A DNA stretch of 15,643 nucleotides. It comes from an uncultured Rickettsiales bacterium. GTDB taxonomy: Bacteria > Pseudomonadota > Alphaproteobacteria > UBA8366. Below the pieces are notes generated by a model. That model searched no databases. It saw only the letters and a list, made by a program, of their open reading frames with translations, and was not told the origin of the DNA. The stretch spans positions 1 through 15,643 of the forward strand of contig CAJWTF010000087.1 of NCBI GenBank assembly GCA_913046825.1, read 5' to 3'. Shown here piece by piece: positions 7,332 through 15,569 of the stretch (its first letter is position 1; each line of letters opens with the position of its first letter). The position numbers were made by a program, and so were the translations under genes.

Positions 7332-8540
7332 ATGGAATCTCAAATCACATCGGAATCGGACGCGCGGCATGCGCGGCGGACCCTTGGGGTTTGCGGCGGC
7401 GCGCATTGTCTGCACGACGGATTTACCGACGCAATTTATGTTTTGTTACCCATATGGCATGAGGCGCTGGGTTTATCTTTGGTCCAAGTCGGGCTGCTGA
7501 AATCGATCACCAGCGCCGCCCTGGCGGGATTTCAAATGCCTGCCGGCTTCTTAGCGGAGCGTTTCGGGGCGAAGTTTATTCTCGCGGCGGGAACAATTGT
7601 CGCCGGACTTGGATATATCTTGGCGGGTTTGGCGGGCGGCTTTATTGGGCTGGCGCTGGCGCTGGCGGTCGTAGGAGTGGGAGCGGCGGTCCAGCATCCC
7701 TTGTCTTCCGCGTTGGTGGCTGATGCGTATCGAGGTGGCGGTCGGCGGGCGGCGCTCGGGATCTATAACTTTACCGGCGATCTTGGGAAGATGATTCTTC
7801 CGACGAGTGTGGCGCTTGGCATCGGGTTTGTCGGCTGGAGAATGAGTTCGCTCGGCGTTGGAGCATTGGGTGTCGCCGGTGGGTTCGTCGTTTGGATGGC
7901 ACTACGCCGAATTGAAGCTGTGGCGATCGAAGCAGGTAAGGCGTCCGGTCAGTCTGGACCTGTTAAGGGATGGGGTATTCGCGATCCGCTTGGATTTTTT
8001 CTTTTGTCGGCTGTCGGATTGCTCGATACGGCCACTCGCTATGCGTTTCTTCCTTTTCTGCCGTTCCTTCTGATGGAGAAGGGTGCAGAAATTGAAAGCG
8101 TCGGTTTTGCGATGACTTTGGTATTCGCAGGCGGTGCCGTTGGAAAGTTCGCCTGCGGATTGCTGGCTGAGCGATTCGGTATCATCCGGACGGTTGTTCT
8201 GACGGAAATTTGCACGGCACTCGGTATCATTGCCTTGCTATTCGCGCCGCTGCTTGTGGCGCTTTTGATATTGCCGCTGATCGGCGTTGCGTTGAACGGC
8301 ACGTCTTCGGTTCTTTACGGAACGGTGTCGGAGTTCGTCGACGAGAACCGTCAAGCTCGGGCCTTCAGTCTGTTTTACACGATTGGCTTGGGCTCTGGGG
8401 CAGTCGCTCCCATTATCTTCGGCGCGATTGGTGATGCCGTGAGCGTCACGTTTTCTCTCGGTCTGGTGGCTGCGATGGCGATATTGATTATCGCGCTCTG
8501 TCCGTTTCTCGCGCCCAAGATTGCCAAGAATGCGGCATAA
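7332..8540 (+). CDS. Major facilitator superfamily transporter, Fsr-like exporter
   Basis: A 402-residue inner-membrane protein with about twelve hydrophobic segments separated in the middle by a polar loop (around residues 190-210 from this start). The first segment carries GGAHCLHDGFTDAIYVLLP (22-40), close in form to the HF..D.Y.G...LLP motif of fosmidomycin-resistance-type (Fsr) transporters, and the loop after the second segment has AERFGAKF, the MFS motif A region; GVGAAVQHPLSSALVADAY (115-133) also resembles that family. I chose the ATG at 7332; the frame opens further up at TTG 7281, but this lies inside the operator region. No strong ribosome binding site is seen. It is divergent from the LysR gene, which probably regulates it. 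Likely an efflux pump for a small molecule; the substrate is not evident. Confidence 0.88.
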   Translation: MESQITSESDARHARRTLGVCGGAHCLHDGFTDAIYVLLPIWHEALGLSLVQVGLLKSITSAALAGFQMPAGFLAERFGAKFILAAGTIVAGLGYILAGLAGGFIGLALALAVVGVGAAVQHPLSSALVADAYRGGGRRAALGIYNFTGDLGKMILPTSVALGIGFVGWRMSSLGVGALGVAGGFVVWMALRRIEAVAIEAGKASGQSGPVKGWGIRDPLGFFLLSAVGLLDTATRYAFLPFLPFLLMEKGAEIESVGFAMTLVFAGGAVGKFACGLLAERFGIIRTVVLTEICTALGIIALLFAPLLVALLILPLIGVALNGTSSVLYGTVSEFVDENRQARAFSLFYTIGLGSGAVAPIIFGAIGDAVSVTFSLGLVAAMAILIIALCPFLAPKIAKNAA

Positions 8541-8668
8541 CGCCACCATCCCCCAAAAACCCCTTGTGTTGAGCTCTTGAAATAAGTACCTAACCAGTCC
8601 ACTTTAAAGCAGTACTAAATCGGTTCTGTTTTAAGTAATGGTTTTCTTAGCGTTTTTGGGGTTTCCCG
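8541..8668 (+). promoter_or_regulatory. Leader/promoter region of the SUF operon
   Basis: This 128-bp AT-rich gap precedes the Rrf2 regulator and must contain the operon promoter. Visible elements: AGTAC repeated at 8585-8589 and 8611-8615 with similar flanks; an imperfect dyad TTTAAAG-CAG-TACTAAA at 8603-8619 that agrees with 11 of 14 arm positions of the Irr (ICE box) consensus TTTAGAA-N3-TTCTAAA; and a perfect 10-bp inverted repeat, CCCCAAAAAC (8551-8560) with GTTTTTGGGG (8652-8661), whose second arm includes the only ribosome-binding-like G-run before the ATG at 8669. I cannot fix a single -35/-10 pair. Confidence 0.55.
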
Positions 8669-9136
8669 ATGATTAAGCTTAGCCGATTAACGGATTACGG
8701 CGTAGTGGTCATGTCGCAGATGGCACAGGATATGGCGGTAACGCGGACCGCGCCTGAGTTGGCGGCGGCCTCCGGTGTCCCGGCGCCGACAGTCGCAAAG
8801 TTACTTAAGCTGTTGGTGAAGGGTGGCCTCGTCGAATCTTGGCGCGGTGTTAATGGAGGTTATGCGCTGACCCGCAGAATTGACGAAATTACTGCAGCTG
8901 ACATCATCGAAGCGCTTGAAGGACCGGTTGCGCTGACAGCTTGCGTCGACGGCTCGGATGCGGATTGCGGCGTAGAGTCGCTCTGCCCGATGCGTGGCGG
9001 TTGGGAGAAAGTAAACCGCGCCATTCGCGCGGCTCTGGAAGAAGTAACGCTGGCCGAGTTGAGCCAGCCTGCTGATTTTTTGTTACCGCCAACGACGGCG
9101 GCTGCGAACGTGCACGGAAGTGCGAGAAGGGACTAA
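8669..9136 (+). CDS. Rrf2 family SUF operon regulator (IscR-like)
   Basis: A 155-residue DNA-binding protein of the Rrf2 family. MIKLSRLTDYGVVVM at the N-terminus, the winged helix with the SGVPAPTVAKLLKLLVKGGLVES recognition region (35-57) and RGVNGGYAL (59-67) are the family hallmarks. Three cysteines, C92, C100 and C106, form the cluster-binding loop; in E. coli IscR the equivalents are C92, C98 and C104, so the first spacing is two residues longer here. It fits the group named SUF system Fe-S cluster assembly regulator. It should bind a [2Fe-2S] cluster and adjust suf expression to cluster demand, and as first gene of the operon it probably regulates itself. Its stop is three bases before the sufB start, and the sufB ribosome binding site lies inside its last codons, so the two are translationally coupled. 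Confidence 0.92.
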   Translation: MIKLSRLTDYGVVVMSQMAQDMAVTRTAPELAAASGVPAPTVAKLLKLLVKGGLVESWRGVNGGYALTRRIDEITAADIIEALEGPVALTACVDGSDADCGVESLCPMRGGWEKVNRAIRAALEEVTLAELSQPADFLLPPTTAAANVHGSARRD

Positions 9137-9139
9137 AGA

Positions 9140-10594
9140 ATGGTCGCGAACGCCGAGACGATCGAGCAAGTTCAATCCGCAACAGAGAAGTACAAGTACG
9201 GCTTTGTCACGGATATCGAGATGGATCACGCCCCCAAAGGGCTGAGCGAGGATATCGTTCGTTTTATCTCCGCCAAGAAAGACGAGCCAGAATGGCTGTT
9301 GGAATGGCGGCTCAAGGCCTATCGGCATTGGTTGACGATGCCAGAACCGGAATGGGCCAAAATCAGTCATCCGCCGATCAACTATCAGGATTCGTATTAT
9401 TACGCGGCGCCAAAAATGCCGGGCGATGGGCCGCAATCACTCGACGAGGTCGACCCGAAACTTTTAGAGACATATGAGAAGCTTGGCATTCCGTTAAAGG
9501 AGCAGGAGATGCTCGCCGGAGTCGCCGTGGACGCGGTTTTCGATAGCGTTTCGGTCGCGACAACTTATAAGAAGAAGCTCGAGGAAAAGGGCATTATTTT
9601 CTGCGCCATCTCCGAGGCCGTCCATCGCTGCCCGGAACTGGTACAAAAGTATTTAGGATCGGTCGTTCCCTATGCAGACAACAAGCATTCTTGTCTGAAC
9701 AGCGCCGTCTATACCGACGGGTCCTTCGTCTATATCCCGAAAGGAGTGCGCTGTCCGATGGAGCTCTCCACATATTTCCGCATCAACGCGGAAAATACGG
9801 GCCAGTTTGAGCGCACTCTGATCATCGCCGACGCTGGCTCATATGTGAGCTACCTCGAAGGCTGTACCGCCCCGATGCGCGATGAGAATCAGTTGCACGC
9901 TGCGGTCGTCGAGCTTATCGCGCTCGACGATGCGGAGATCAAATATTCGACGGTGCAAAATTGGTACCCGGGAGACGAGAACGGCAAGGGCGGCATCTAT
10001 AACTTCGTCACCAAGCGCGGCATTTGCCGGGGGCGGAACTCAAAAATCTCCTGGACCCAGATAGAGACTGGATCGGCGATTACCTGGAAATATCCGAGCT
10101 GTATCCTGGAGGGTGATAATTCGGTCGGTGAGTTTTACTCCGTCGCCATTACCAACAACTTGCAACAGGCGGATACCGGCACGAAGATGATCCATATCGG
10201 GCGTAATACCAGCTCAACGATCATCTCCAAGGGAATTTCTGCGGGGCGCGCTGACCAGACCTATCGCGGCTTGGTGAAGATCATGCCGAAGGCGGCGGGT
10301 GCCAGGAACTATACGCAATGCGACAGCTTGCTGATCGGTGACGAATGCGGGGCCCATACGGTGCCGTATATCGAATCGCGAAATGCATCAGCCAAGGTCG
10401 AGCATGAAGCGACCACGGCGAAAATTAGCGAAGATCAAATGTTTTACTGTCTGCAGCGCGGCATCAGCGAAGATGAAGCGGTTGCGCTGATAGTGAACGG
10501 CTTCTGCCGGGAAGTGATGCAGCAACTGCCGATGGAATTTGCGGTCGAAGCGCAAAAACTGATTGGGATTAGCCTCGAAGGCAGCGTCGGTTAA
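9140..10594 (+). CDS. sufB: Fe-S cluster scaffold subunit SufB
   Basis: SufB is the core of the SufBC2D scaffold on which new Fe-S clusters are built in the cytoplasm. The 484-residue protein has the variable N-terminal helical region (about 1-135), then the parallel beta-helix core, and the conserved end with [14 protein letters not shown] (394-407), [13 protein letters not shown] (421-433) and [13 protein letters not shown] (435-447). By offset from E. coli SufB, C394 should match the functional C405 and H422/E423 match H433/E434. Many further cysteines are present (for example C155, C164, C185, C205, C242). An AAGGGA ribosome binding site at 9127-9132 lies within the end of the regulator gene. 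sufC follows after 22 bp. Confidence 0.98.
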   Translation: MVANAETIEQVQSATEKYKYGFVTDIEMDHAPKGLSEDIVRFISAKKDEPEWLLEWRLKAYRHWLTMPEPEWAKISHPPINYQDSYYYAAPKMPGDGPQSLDEVDPKLLETYEKLGIPLKEQEMLAGVAVDAVFDSVSVATTYKKKLEEKGIIFCAISEAVHRCPELVQKYLGSVVPYADNKHSCLNSAVYTDGSFVYIPKGVRCPMELSTYFRINAENTGQFERTLIIADAGSYVSYLEGCTAPMRDENQLHAAVVELIALDDAEIKYSTVQNWYPGDENGKGGIYNFVTKRGICRGRNSKISWTQIETGSAITWKYPSCILEGDNSVGEFYSVAITNNLQQADTGTKMIHIGRNTSSTIISKGISAGRADQTYRGLVKIMPKAAGARNYTQCDSLLIGDECGAHTVPYIESRNASAKVEHEATTAKISEDQMFYCLQRGISEDEAVALIVNGFCREVMQQLPMEFAVEAQKLIGISLEGSVG

Positions 10595-10616
10595 GGCGCG
10601 AAAAGGAATTAGAGAC

Positions 10617-11372
<756 letters not shown>

Positions 11373-11389
11373 CGGAGATTGGACGAGCG

Positions 11390-12721
11390 ATGCCCGACGA
11401 AATGAAAATGGATATGCCATTAGCGGAAAATTACGAGAACGTCGCACCTGTATTGACAAGCGTAGGCGTGGATTGGCTCGATGCGTTACGGCGTGACGGA
11501 TTGGCGCGTTACGGCGCGCTGGGGCTACCGAACCCCAGGGTCGAAGCCTGGAAATACACCAACTTGACCCGTATGGGGCGGACGAAGTTCGTCTCCGCCG
11601 TCACTGCGACCCAACCGTCTCTGGATCAAATCCCAGCAGGCGCGTTGGACATCGATGCCGTAAAATTGGTTTTGGTGAATGGACGCCTGCGTCCCGAATT
11701 CTCCGATCTCGCTCAACTGCCCGATGGCGTGACTGCGGTGAGTCTTGCCGAAGCCGTCGCGGGAAAATCGCCTGATCTGGAGAGCATACTTCGCTCTGCC
11801 GTTTCCGGCCATGACATGCCAATGCTCGCCTTGAATGCAGCGTATTTGAACGATGGCGTTGTAATAGCTGTGGAAAAGGGACGCGCAATCGATATTCCGA
11901 TCCACTTGATCTCCATTGGCGTGTCAGACGGGGAGCCGATCGCGTTTCATCCGCGAAATGTTTTGCGGGTCGGTGCTGGTGCGTCGGTAACCGTCTATGA
12001 AAGTCATATGGGCCTGGGCGGCTCTTATTTGAGTAATGGCGCCATGGATATCCATATCGACGAGGACGCCTTGTTGCGCCATCGCAAACTGCAAAACGAA
12101 GCGGAAAACGGCTATCACGTGGCGACCGCGTCGGTCGTGCTTGAAGCGCATGCGAGATATGAAAATTATACCCTGCATATTGGTGGTCGCCTGGTGCGGA
12201 ATGAAATTCATGCAGTTCTGAACGGCAAGGGAGCGGATTGTAACCTGTATGGCGCTTATGCGGGGCGCGGTAGTCAGCATATCGACACTACGACCTTTGT
12301 CGATCACGCGGCGCCGGAATGTACGTCCCGCGAAGTTTATAAGGGTGCGTTGGACGACAATGCGCGAGGCGTTTTCCAAGGCAAGATTTTGGTGCGCAAA
12401 GGCGCGCAGAAGACCGACGGCCATCAGCTCAACAAGGCGTTGTTGCTGTCCGAAGGGGCAGAAATAGATTCGAAACCTGAGCTGGAAATTTACGCCGATG
12501 ACGTGAAATGCAGCCACGGGGCGACCTCCGGTGAGCTGGACGAAGAGCAGCTTTTCTATTTGCGCGCACGTGGCATCGACGAGGCGGAAGCCCGCGATTT
12601 ACTGGTAGCGGCCTTTCTCGAAGATAGTTTGGATGTCATCGGCGACGAAGACCGGCGGGAAGCGTTCAGAAACATTATATTGAACTGGCTCGCCGGTCGC
12701 AGCCAGCGGCAGGAGGGTTGA
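11390..12721 (+). CDS. sufD: Fe-S cluster assembly subunit SufD
   Basis: SufD pairs with SufB in the SufBC2D scaffold. From ATG 11390 the protein has 443 residues: an N-terminal helical part with the WKYTNLTR block (54-61), the beta-helix core (about 95-370) and the C-terminal DVKCSHGAT..ELDEEQLFYL.ARGI segment. C374 and H376 (this numbering) correspond by motif to E. coli SufD C358 and H360, the latter needed for cluster formation at the SufB-SufD interface. The frame also allows GTG at 11369 overlapping the sufC stop (GTGA), which would add seven residues and suit translational coupling; I prefer 11390 because it is ATG with a GGA about six bases upstream, but the choice is open. sufS begins one base after its stop. 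Confidence 0.95.
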   Translation: MPDEMKMDMPLAENYENVAPVLTSVGVDWLDALRRDGLARYGALGLPNPRVEAWKYTNLTRMGRTKFVSAVTATQPSLDQIPAGALDIDAVKLVLVNGRLRPEFSDLAQLPDGVTAVSLAEAVAGKSPDLESILRSAVSGHDMPMLALNAAYLNDGVVIAVEKGRAIDIPIHLISIGVSDGEPIAFHPRNVLRVGAGASVTVYESHMGLGGSYLSNGAMDIHIDEDALLRHRKLQNEAENGYHVATASVVLEAHARYENYTLHIGGRLVRNEIHAVLNGKGADCNLYGAYAGRGSQHIDTTTFVDHAAPECTSREVYKGALDDNARGVFQGKILVRKGAQKTDGHQLNKALLLSEGAEIDSKPELEIYADDVKCSHGATSGELDEEQLFYLRARGIDEAEARDLLVAAFLEDSLDVIGDEDRREAFRNIILNWLAGRSQRQEG

Positions 12722-12722
12722 A

Positions 12723-13976
12723 ATGTCAGAGGCGCAAATTCTGAGCGACCCCGGCGCGGCATATGATGTCGAGCGCATCCGGGCGGATTTCCCGATCCTC
12801 TCCGAGATGATGCATGGCGAACGGCTGACCTTTCTGGACAATGGCGCTTCGGCGCAAAAACCACGGCAAGTCATCGACGCGGTCAGTAGCGTCTACGAGA
12901 GCGAATACGCTAACGTTCATCGCGGTGCTTATTACTTGAGCGAGAAGGCGACGGAACGCTATGAAGGATCGCGTGATATCACGCGGCGGTTCCTGAACGC
13001 GGCGAGCCGGCAGGAGATTATATTCACCAAGAATGTGACCGAAGCGATCAATCTAGTGGCCTACACTTATGCGCGCCGTGTCTTGCAGCCAGGCGACGAG
13101 ATCATCATCACCGATATGGAGCATCACTCCAATATCGTGCCGTGGCAATTGATGCGTGACGAGCGCGGGTTGATCCTCAAATATGTCTCCTGCACGGATG
13201 ATGGTGAATTTCGGATCGAGGATTTGGCGAAACTGATCACGTCAAAGACGAAGCTCATCTCGCTGACCCATGTCTCCAACGTCATGGGAACGGTGGTGCC
13301 GATCAAGGAAGTGGCCAAACTGGCTCATGATAACGGGGCAAAGCTGATGGTCGACGGCGCGCAGGCGATCATGCATATGCCGGTTGATGTGCAGGATTTA
13401 GACTGCGATTTTTATGCCTTTACCGGCCACAAGATCTACGGCCCATCCGGCATTGGTGTTTTGTACGGTAAAGCTGAATTATTAGATGCGATGCCACCGT
13501 TCCTGGGCGGTGGCGACATGATCAGCACGGTGACAATGGAGAAGAGCACCTGGGCGGGCTTGCCCGCTAAGTTCGAAGCTGGAACCCCACCGATCGCGCA
13601 AGCTATCGGATTGGGTGCGGCGCTTGATTATGTGAGCGGTGTCGGACTTCCCGGGATTGCGGGGCATGAAAACGATTTGCTGAATTATGCAACGCAGCAA
13701 TTAGCGTCTATTGACGGTTTGCGGATCATCGGCACCGCGCCCAGCAAGACGTCGGTAATCTCCTTCACGATGGACTGCGCCCATCCTCACGATATCAGCA
13801 CCATTATCGACCGCGCTGGAGTTTGCGTGCGAGCCGGGCATCATTGCGCCCAGCCGTTGATGGAGCGCATGGGGGTCCCGGCGACGACACGTGCATCGTT
13901 CGGTATGTACAATACCCGAGAAGAGGCTGATACGCTGGTTTCCGCCCTTCAAACCGTTCAGGAGTTATTCGGCTAA
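12723..13976 (+). CDS. sufS: Cysteine desulfurase SufS
   Basis: A PLP-dependent group II cysteine desulfurase that removes sulfur from L-cysteine as a protein persulfide. The 417-residue sequence has the HHSN motif at 134-137 for PLP contact, VDGAQ (210-214) with D211, the Schiff-base lysine K237 in TGHKIYGPSGIG, and the active-site C375 in RAGHHCAQP. The short loop form RAGHHCAQP, not the longer IscS-type loop, identifies SufS. An AGGAGGG at 12711-12717, inside the end of sufD, is an excellent ribosome binding site for ATG 12723. Its stop shares one base with the sufU start (TAATG), tying it to its sulfur acceptor. Confidence 0.97.
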   Translation: MSEAQILSDPGAAYDVERIRADFPILSEMMHGERLTFLDNGASAQKPRQVIDAVSSVYESEYANVHRGAYYLSEKATERYEGSRDITRRFLNAASRQEIIFTKNVTEAINLVAYTYARRVLQPGDEIIITDMEHHSNIVPWQLMRDERGLILKYVSCTDDGEFRIEDLAKLITSKTKLISLTHVSNVMGTVVPIKEVAKLAHDNGAKLMVDGAQAIMHMPVDVQDLDCDFYAFTGHKIYGPSGIGVLYGKAELLDAMPPFLGGGDMISTVTMEKSTWAGLPAKFEAGTPPIAQAIGLGAALDYVSGVGLPGIAGHENDLLNYATQQLASIDGLRIIGTAPSKTSVISFTMDCAHPHDISTIIDRAGVCVRAGHHCAQPLMERMGVPATTRASFGMYNTREEADTLVSALQTVQELFG

Positions 13977-14437
13977 TGCTTGACGATCTGCGAGAATTGT
14001 ATCAAGAAGTAATCTTGGATCACGGCAAGGCTCCGCGGAACTTTCGCAAGCCCGGTAATGCCAATTACGAGGCTACCGGGAATAACCCGCTTTGCGGTGA
14101 CCGTCTGGTTATTTACCTCAGCGTGGACGAGAACGATATCGTCAAGGATGCGGCGTTTCTCGGCAATGGATGCGCAATTTCGGTCGCCTCCGCGTCGATG
14201 ATGACGCAAATCGTGCTAGGAAAGACGAAAGCGGAAACCGAAGCGTTGTACAAACGTTTTCATGAAATGTGTACGACCGACGGGGAAGTCGACTTTTCCG
14301 ACGACGAGGATATCGAGAAATTGTTGGTCCTGTCCGGGGTGCGTCAATTCCCGGTCCGCGTGAAATGCGCGACACTTGCCTGGCATACGATGGACGCTGC
14401 GCTTAAGGGCGAGACGGAAATTAGTACGGAGCGTTGA
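13976..14437 (+). CDS. sufU: SufU-type zinc-dependent sulfurtransferase
   Basis: A 153-residue member of the U-type scaffold fold. Ligands seen: C40 and D42 in NPLCGD, C66 in GNGCAIS and C131 in RVKCATLAW, matching the zinc site of Bacillus SufU. Between the second and third cysteine there is the extra segment around 100-118 (GEVDFSDDEDIEKL) that separates SufU from IscU, and the IscU LPPVK chaperone-binding motif is not present (FPVRVK instead). Together with its overlap with sufS this indicates the SufU role of taking persulfide sulfur from SufS and passing it to SufB, not a scaffold served by HscA/HscB. No sufE is seen in the window. AGGAG lies 11 bases before the ATG. Confidence 0.93.
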   Translation: MLDDLRELYQEVILDHGKAPRNFRKPGNANYEATGNNPLCGDRLVIYLSVDENDIVKDAAFLGNGCAISVASASMMTQIVLGKTKAETEALYKRFHEMCTTDGEVDFSDDEDIEKLLVLSGVRQFPVRVKCATLAWHTMDAALKGETEISTER

Positions 14438-14446
14438 GAGGAAGGG
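14438..14446 (+). promoter_or_regulatory. Ribosome binding site deciding the sufT start
   Basis: GAGGAAGGG lies right after the sufU stop and five bases before ATG 14452. It supports this start over a TTG at 14434 that overlaps the end of sufU in the same frame. Confidence 0.65.
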
Positions 14447-14451
14447 TTGAG

Positions 14452-14862
14452 ATGAGTTACGGAATGCCACCTATTGGTGGCCACATGGAGCCGCCCAATC
14501 CGGAAGAGCTTCAGGATTTCACCGCCCGGGCGGGCGAGCCGATGGAGGCGGGGCTCGTGGCCGCGTCGCGCGAGTTGGTGATCGAAGCCCTGCGTACGGT
14601 CTATGATCCGGAAATTCCGGTGAATATCTACGATCTCGGTTTGGTCTACGACGTGACCGTCTCCGACAAAGGCGAAGTGGACATCCGCATGACGGTAACC
14701 GCGCCTGCATGCCCCGTAGCCGGTGAATTGCCGCAATGGGTAGCGGACGCAGTTGATCGAATTGAAGGGACCGGTGAGATTGAGGTTCACCTTGTCTGGG
14801 ATCCCCCGTGGGATCAATCGTTGATGTCCGAGGACGCCAAAATGGCGCTCGGTATGTTCTAA
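14452..14862 (+). CDS. sufT: SufT, DUF59/MIP18-type Fe-S maturation factor
   Basis: A 136-residue protein. The first 40 residues are rich in Pro, Met and Glu and look unstructured; residues 40-136 form the DUF59 (MIP18-like) domain with YDPEIPVNIYDLGL (51-64) and the reactive cysteine C87 in TAPACP, and the end holds VHLVWDPPW (112-120). Members encoded at the end of suf operons are called SufT and assist maturation or delivery of Fe-S clusters to target enzymes; the mechanism is not settled. It lies 14 bp after sufU and 32 bp before sufA, so it belongs to the operon. Confidence 0.94.
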   Translation: MSYGMPPIGGHMEPPNPEELQDFTARAGEPMEAGLVAASRELVIEALRTVYDPEIPVNIYDLGLVYDVTVSDKGEVDIRMTVTAPACPVAGELPQWVADAVDRIEGTGEIEVHLVWDPPWDQSLMSEDAKMALGMF

Positions 14863-14894
14863 TTGGCTTAAATAACTTTCGAATAGATAGGATC

Positions 14895-15245
14895 ATGGCA
14901 GCACCAATATTGACACTGACGGAAGCGGCAACCGATCGCGCAAAATTCTTGATGAGCCAGTCCGATAAGCAGGTGGCCGGGATTCGCGTTGGGGTAAAAT
15001 CGCGCGGTTGTTCGGGATATAGCTATTTCGTCGAATACGCCGACGAAGTCTTACCTTTCGAGGAATGCGTCGAAACCGATGGCTTGAAGGTTTATATCGA
15101 CCCTATGGCGACGATGTTCATTCTTGGCTCGGAAATGGATTATAAAGAAGACAAGCTGAATTCCGGCTTTGTGTTTACGAATCCGAATGAGACCGGCCGA
15201 TGCGGCTGCGGGGAATCGTTCAGCGTCGACGCCGATGAGAAATAA
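14895..15245 (+). CDS. sufA: A-type Fe-S carrier protein SufA
   Basis: A 116-residue HesB/IscA-fold protein with the three A-type ligands C39 (SRGCSGY), C103 and C105 (GRCGCGES). Such proteins receive clusters from the scaffold and pass them to apo-targets. Position as last gene of the suf operon supports the name sufA, although IscA and ErpA share the motif. The frame extends upstream to 14808 inside sufT, but the N-terminus of the family and the AGGA at 14889-14892 point to ATG 14895; the spacing between them is only two bases, which is short and may give weak initiation. No further same-strand gene follows. Confidence 0.94.
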   Translation: MAAPILTLTEAATDRAKFLMSQSDKQVAGIRVGVKSRGCSGYSYFVEYADEVLPFEECVETDGLKVYIDPMATMFILGSEMDYKEDKLNSGFVFTNPNETGRCGCGESFSVDADEK

Positions 15246-15569
15246 TCCCATTTTGGATTAAGGGTTAACTATATTCTAACCAATCCCAGGGCATGATATG
15301 TTCCCGAGAGACAATGGGATGGATGGATTGGGCGAAGTGACAGTTGATAATTTAAGGGGCCAAAACATACTTCAATATCGTATCGTATCGTGACGGTTGG
15401 GGGTGCTGACGTATTAAAAAAATCGCTCTGCTTATGGGGGCGCCCAAATATAAATATGAATTCAGCAAAATTTCCTCCACCGGGTGGTCGTTCCTTTGCC
15501 TGTGGAGGAAGTCGCAGCTGCTGGACAAATCACCCTGGTAAAACGTGCTGGCAAAAACAATTTTAAAAA
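15246..15569. other. Non-coding region between suf operon and tRNA-Gly
   Basis: In these 324 bases I see no gene with recognisable motifs. There are several inverted repeats: GGTTA/TAACC (15263-15267, 15277-15281), CCAATCC/GGATTGG (15280-15286, 15325-15331), the self-palindrome GGGCGCCC (15438-15445), and TTCCTCCAC/GTGGAGGAA (15472-15480, 15502-15510). A tandem run of TATCG lies near 15376-15390. No stem is followed by a good T-run on the plus strand, so the suf terminator is not identified. As it lies between convergent transcription units, it probably contains the 3' ends of both. Confidence 0.5.
15470..15512 (+). repeat. Inverted repeat able to form an 11-bp hairpin
   Basis: Arms TTCCTCCAC and GTGGAGGAA are perfect over 9 bp with a 21-base loop; on the plus strand a U-G and an A-U pair extend the stem to 11 bp (15470-15480 with 15502-15512). 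The 5' arm also takes part in a competing small palindrome, CCACC-G-GGTGG (15477-15487), so two folds exclude each other. Could be part of a small RNA or a 3' end structure; no U-run follows. Confidence 0.4.

Noticed and set aside
15246..15260. Weak stem AATCC/GGATT overlapping the sufA stop as operon terminator
   Set aside because: Five AT-rich base pairs and no following T-run.
15293..15340. Short open frame starting with ATG at 15293
   Set aside because: Only 15 codons, no ribosome binding site and no motif.
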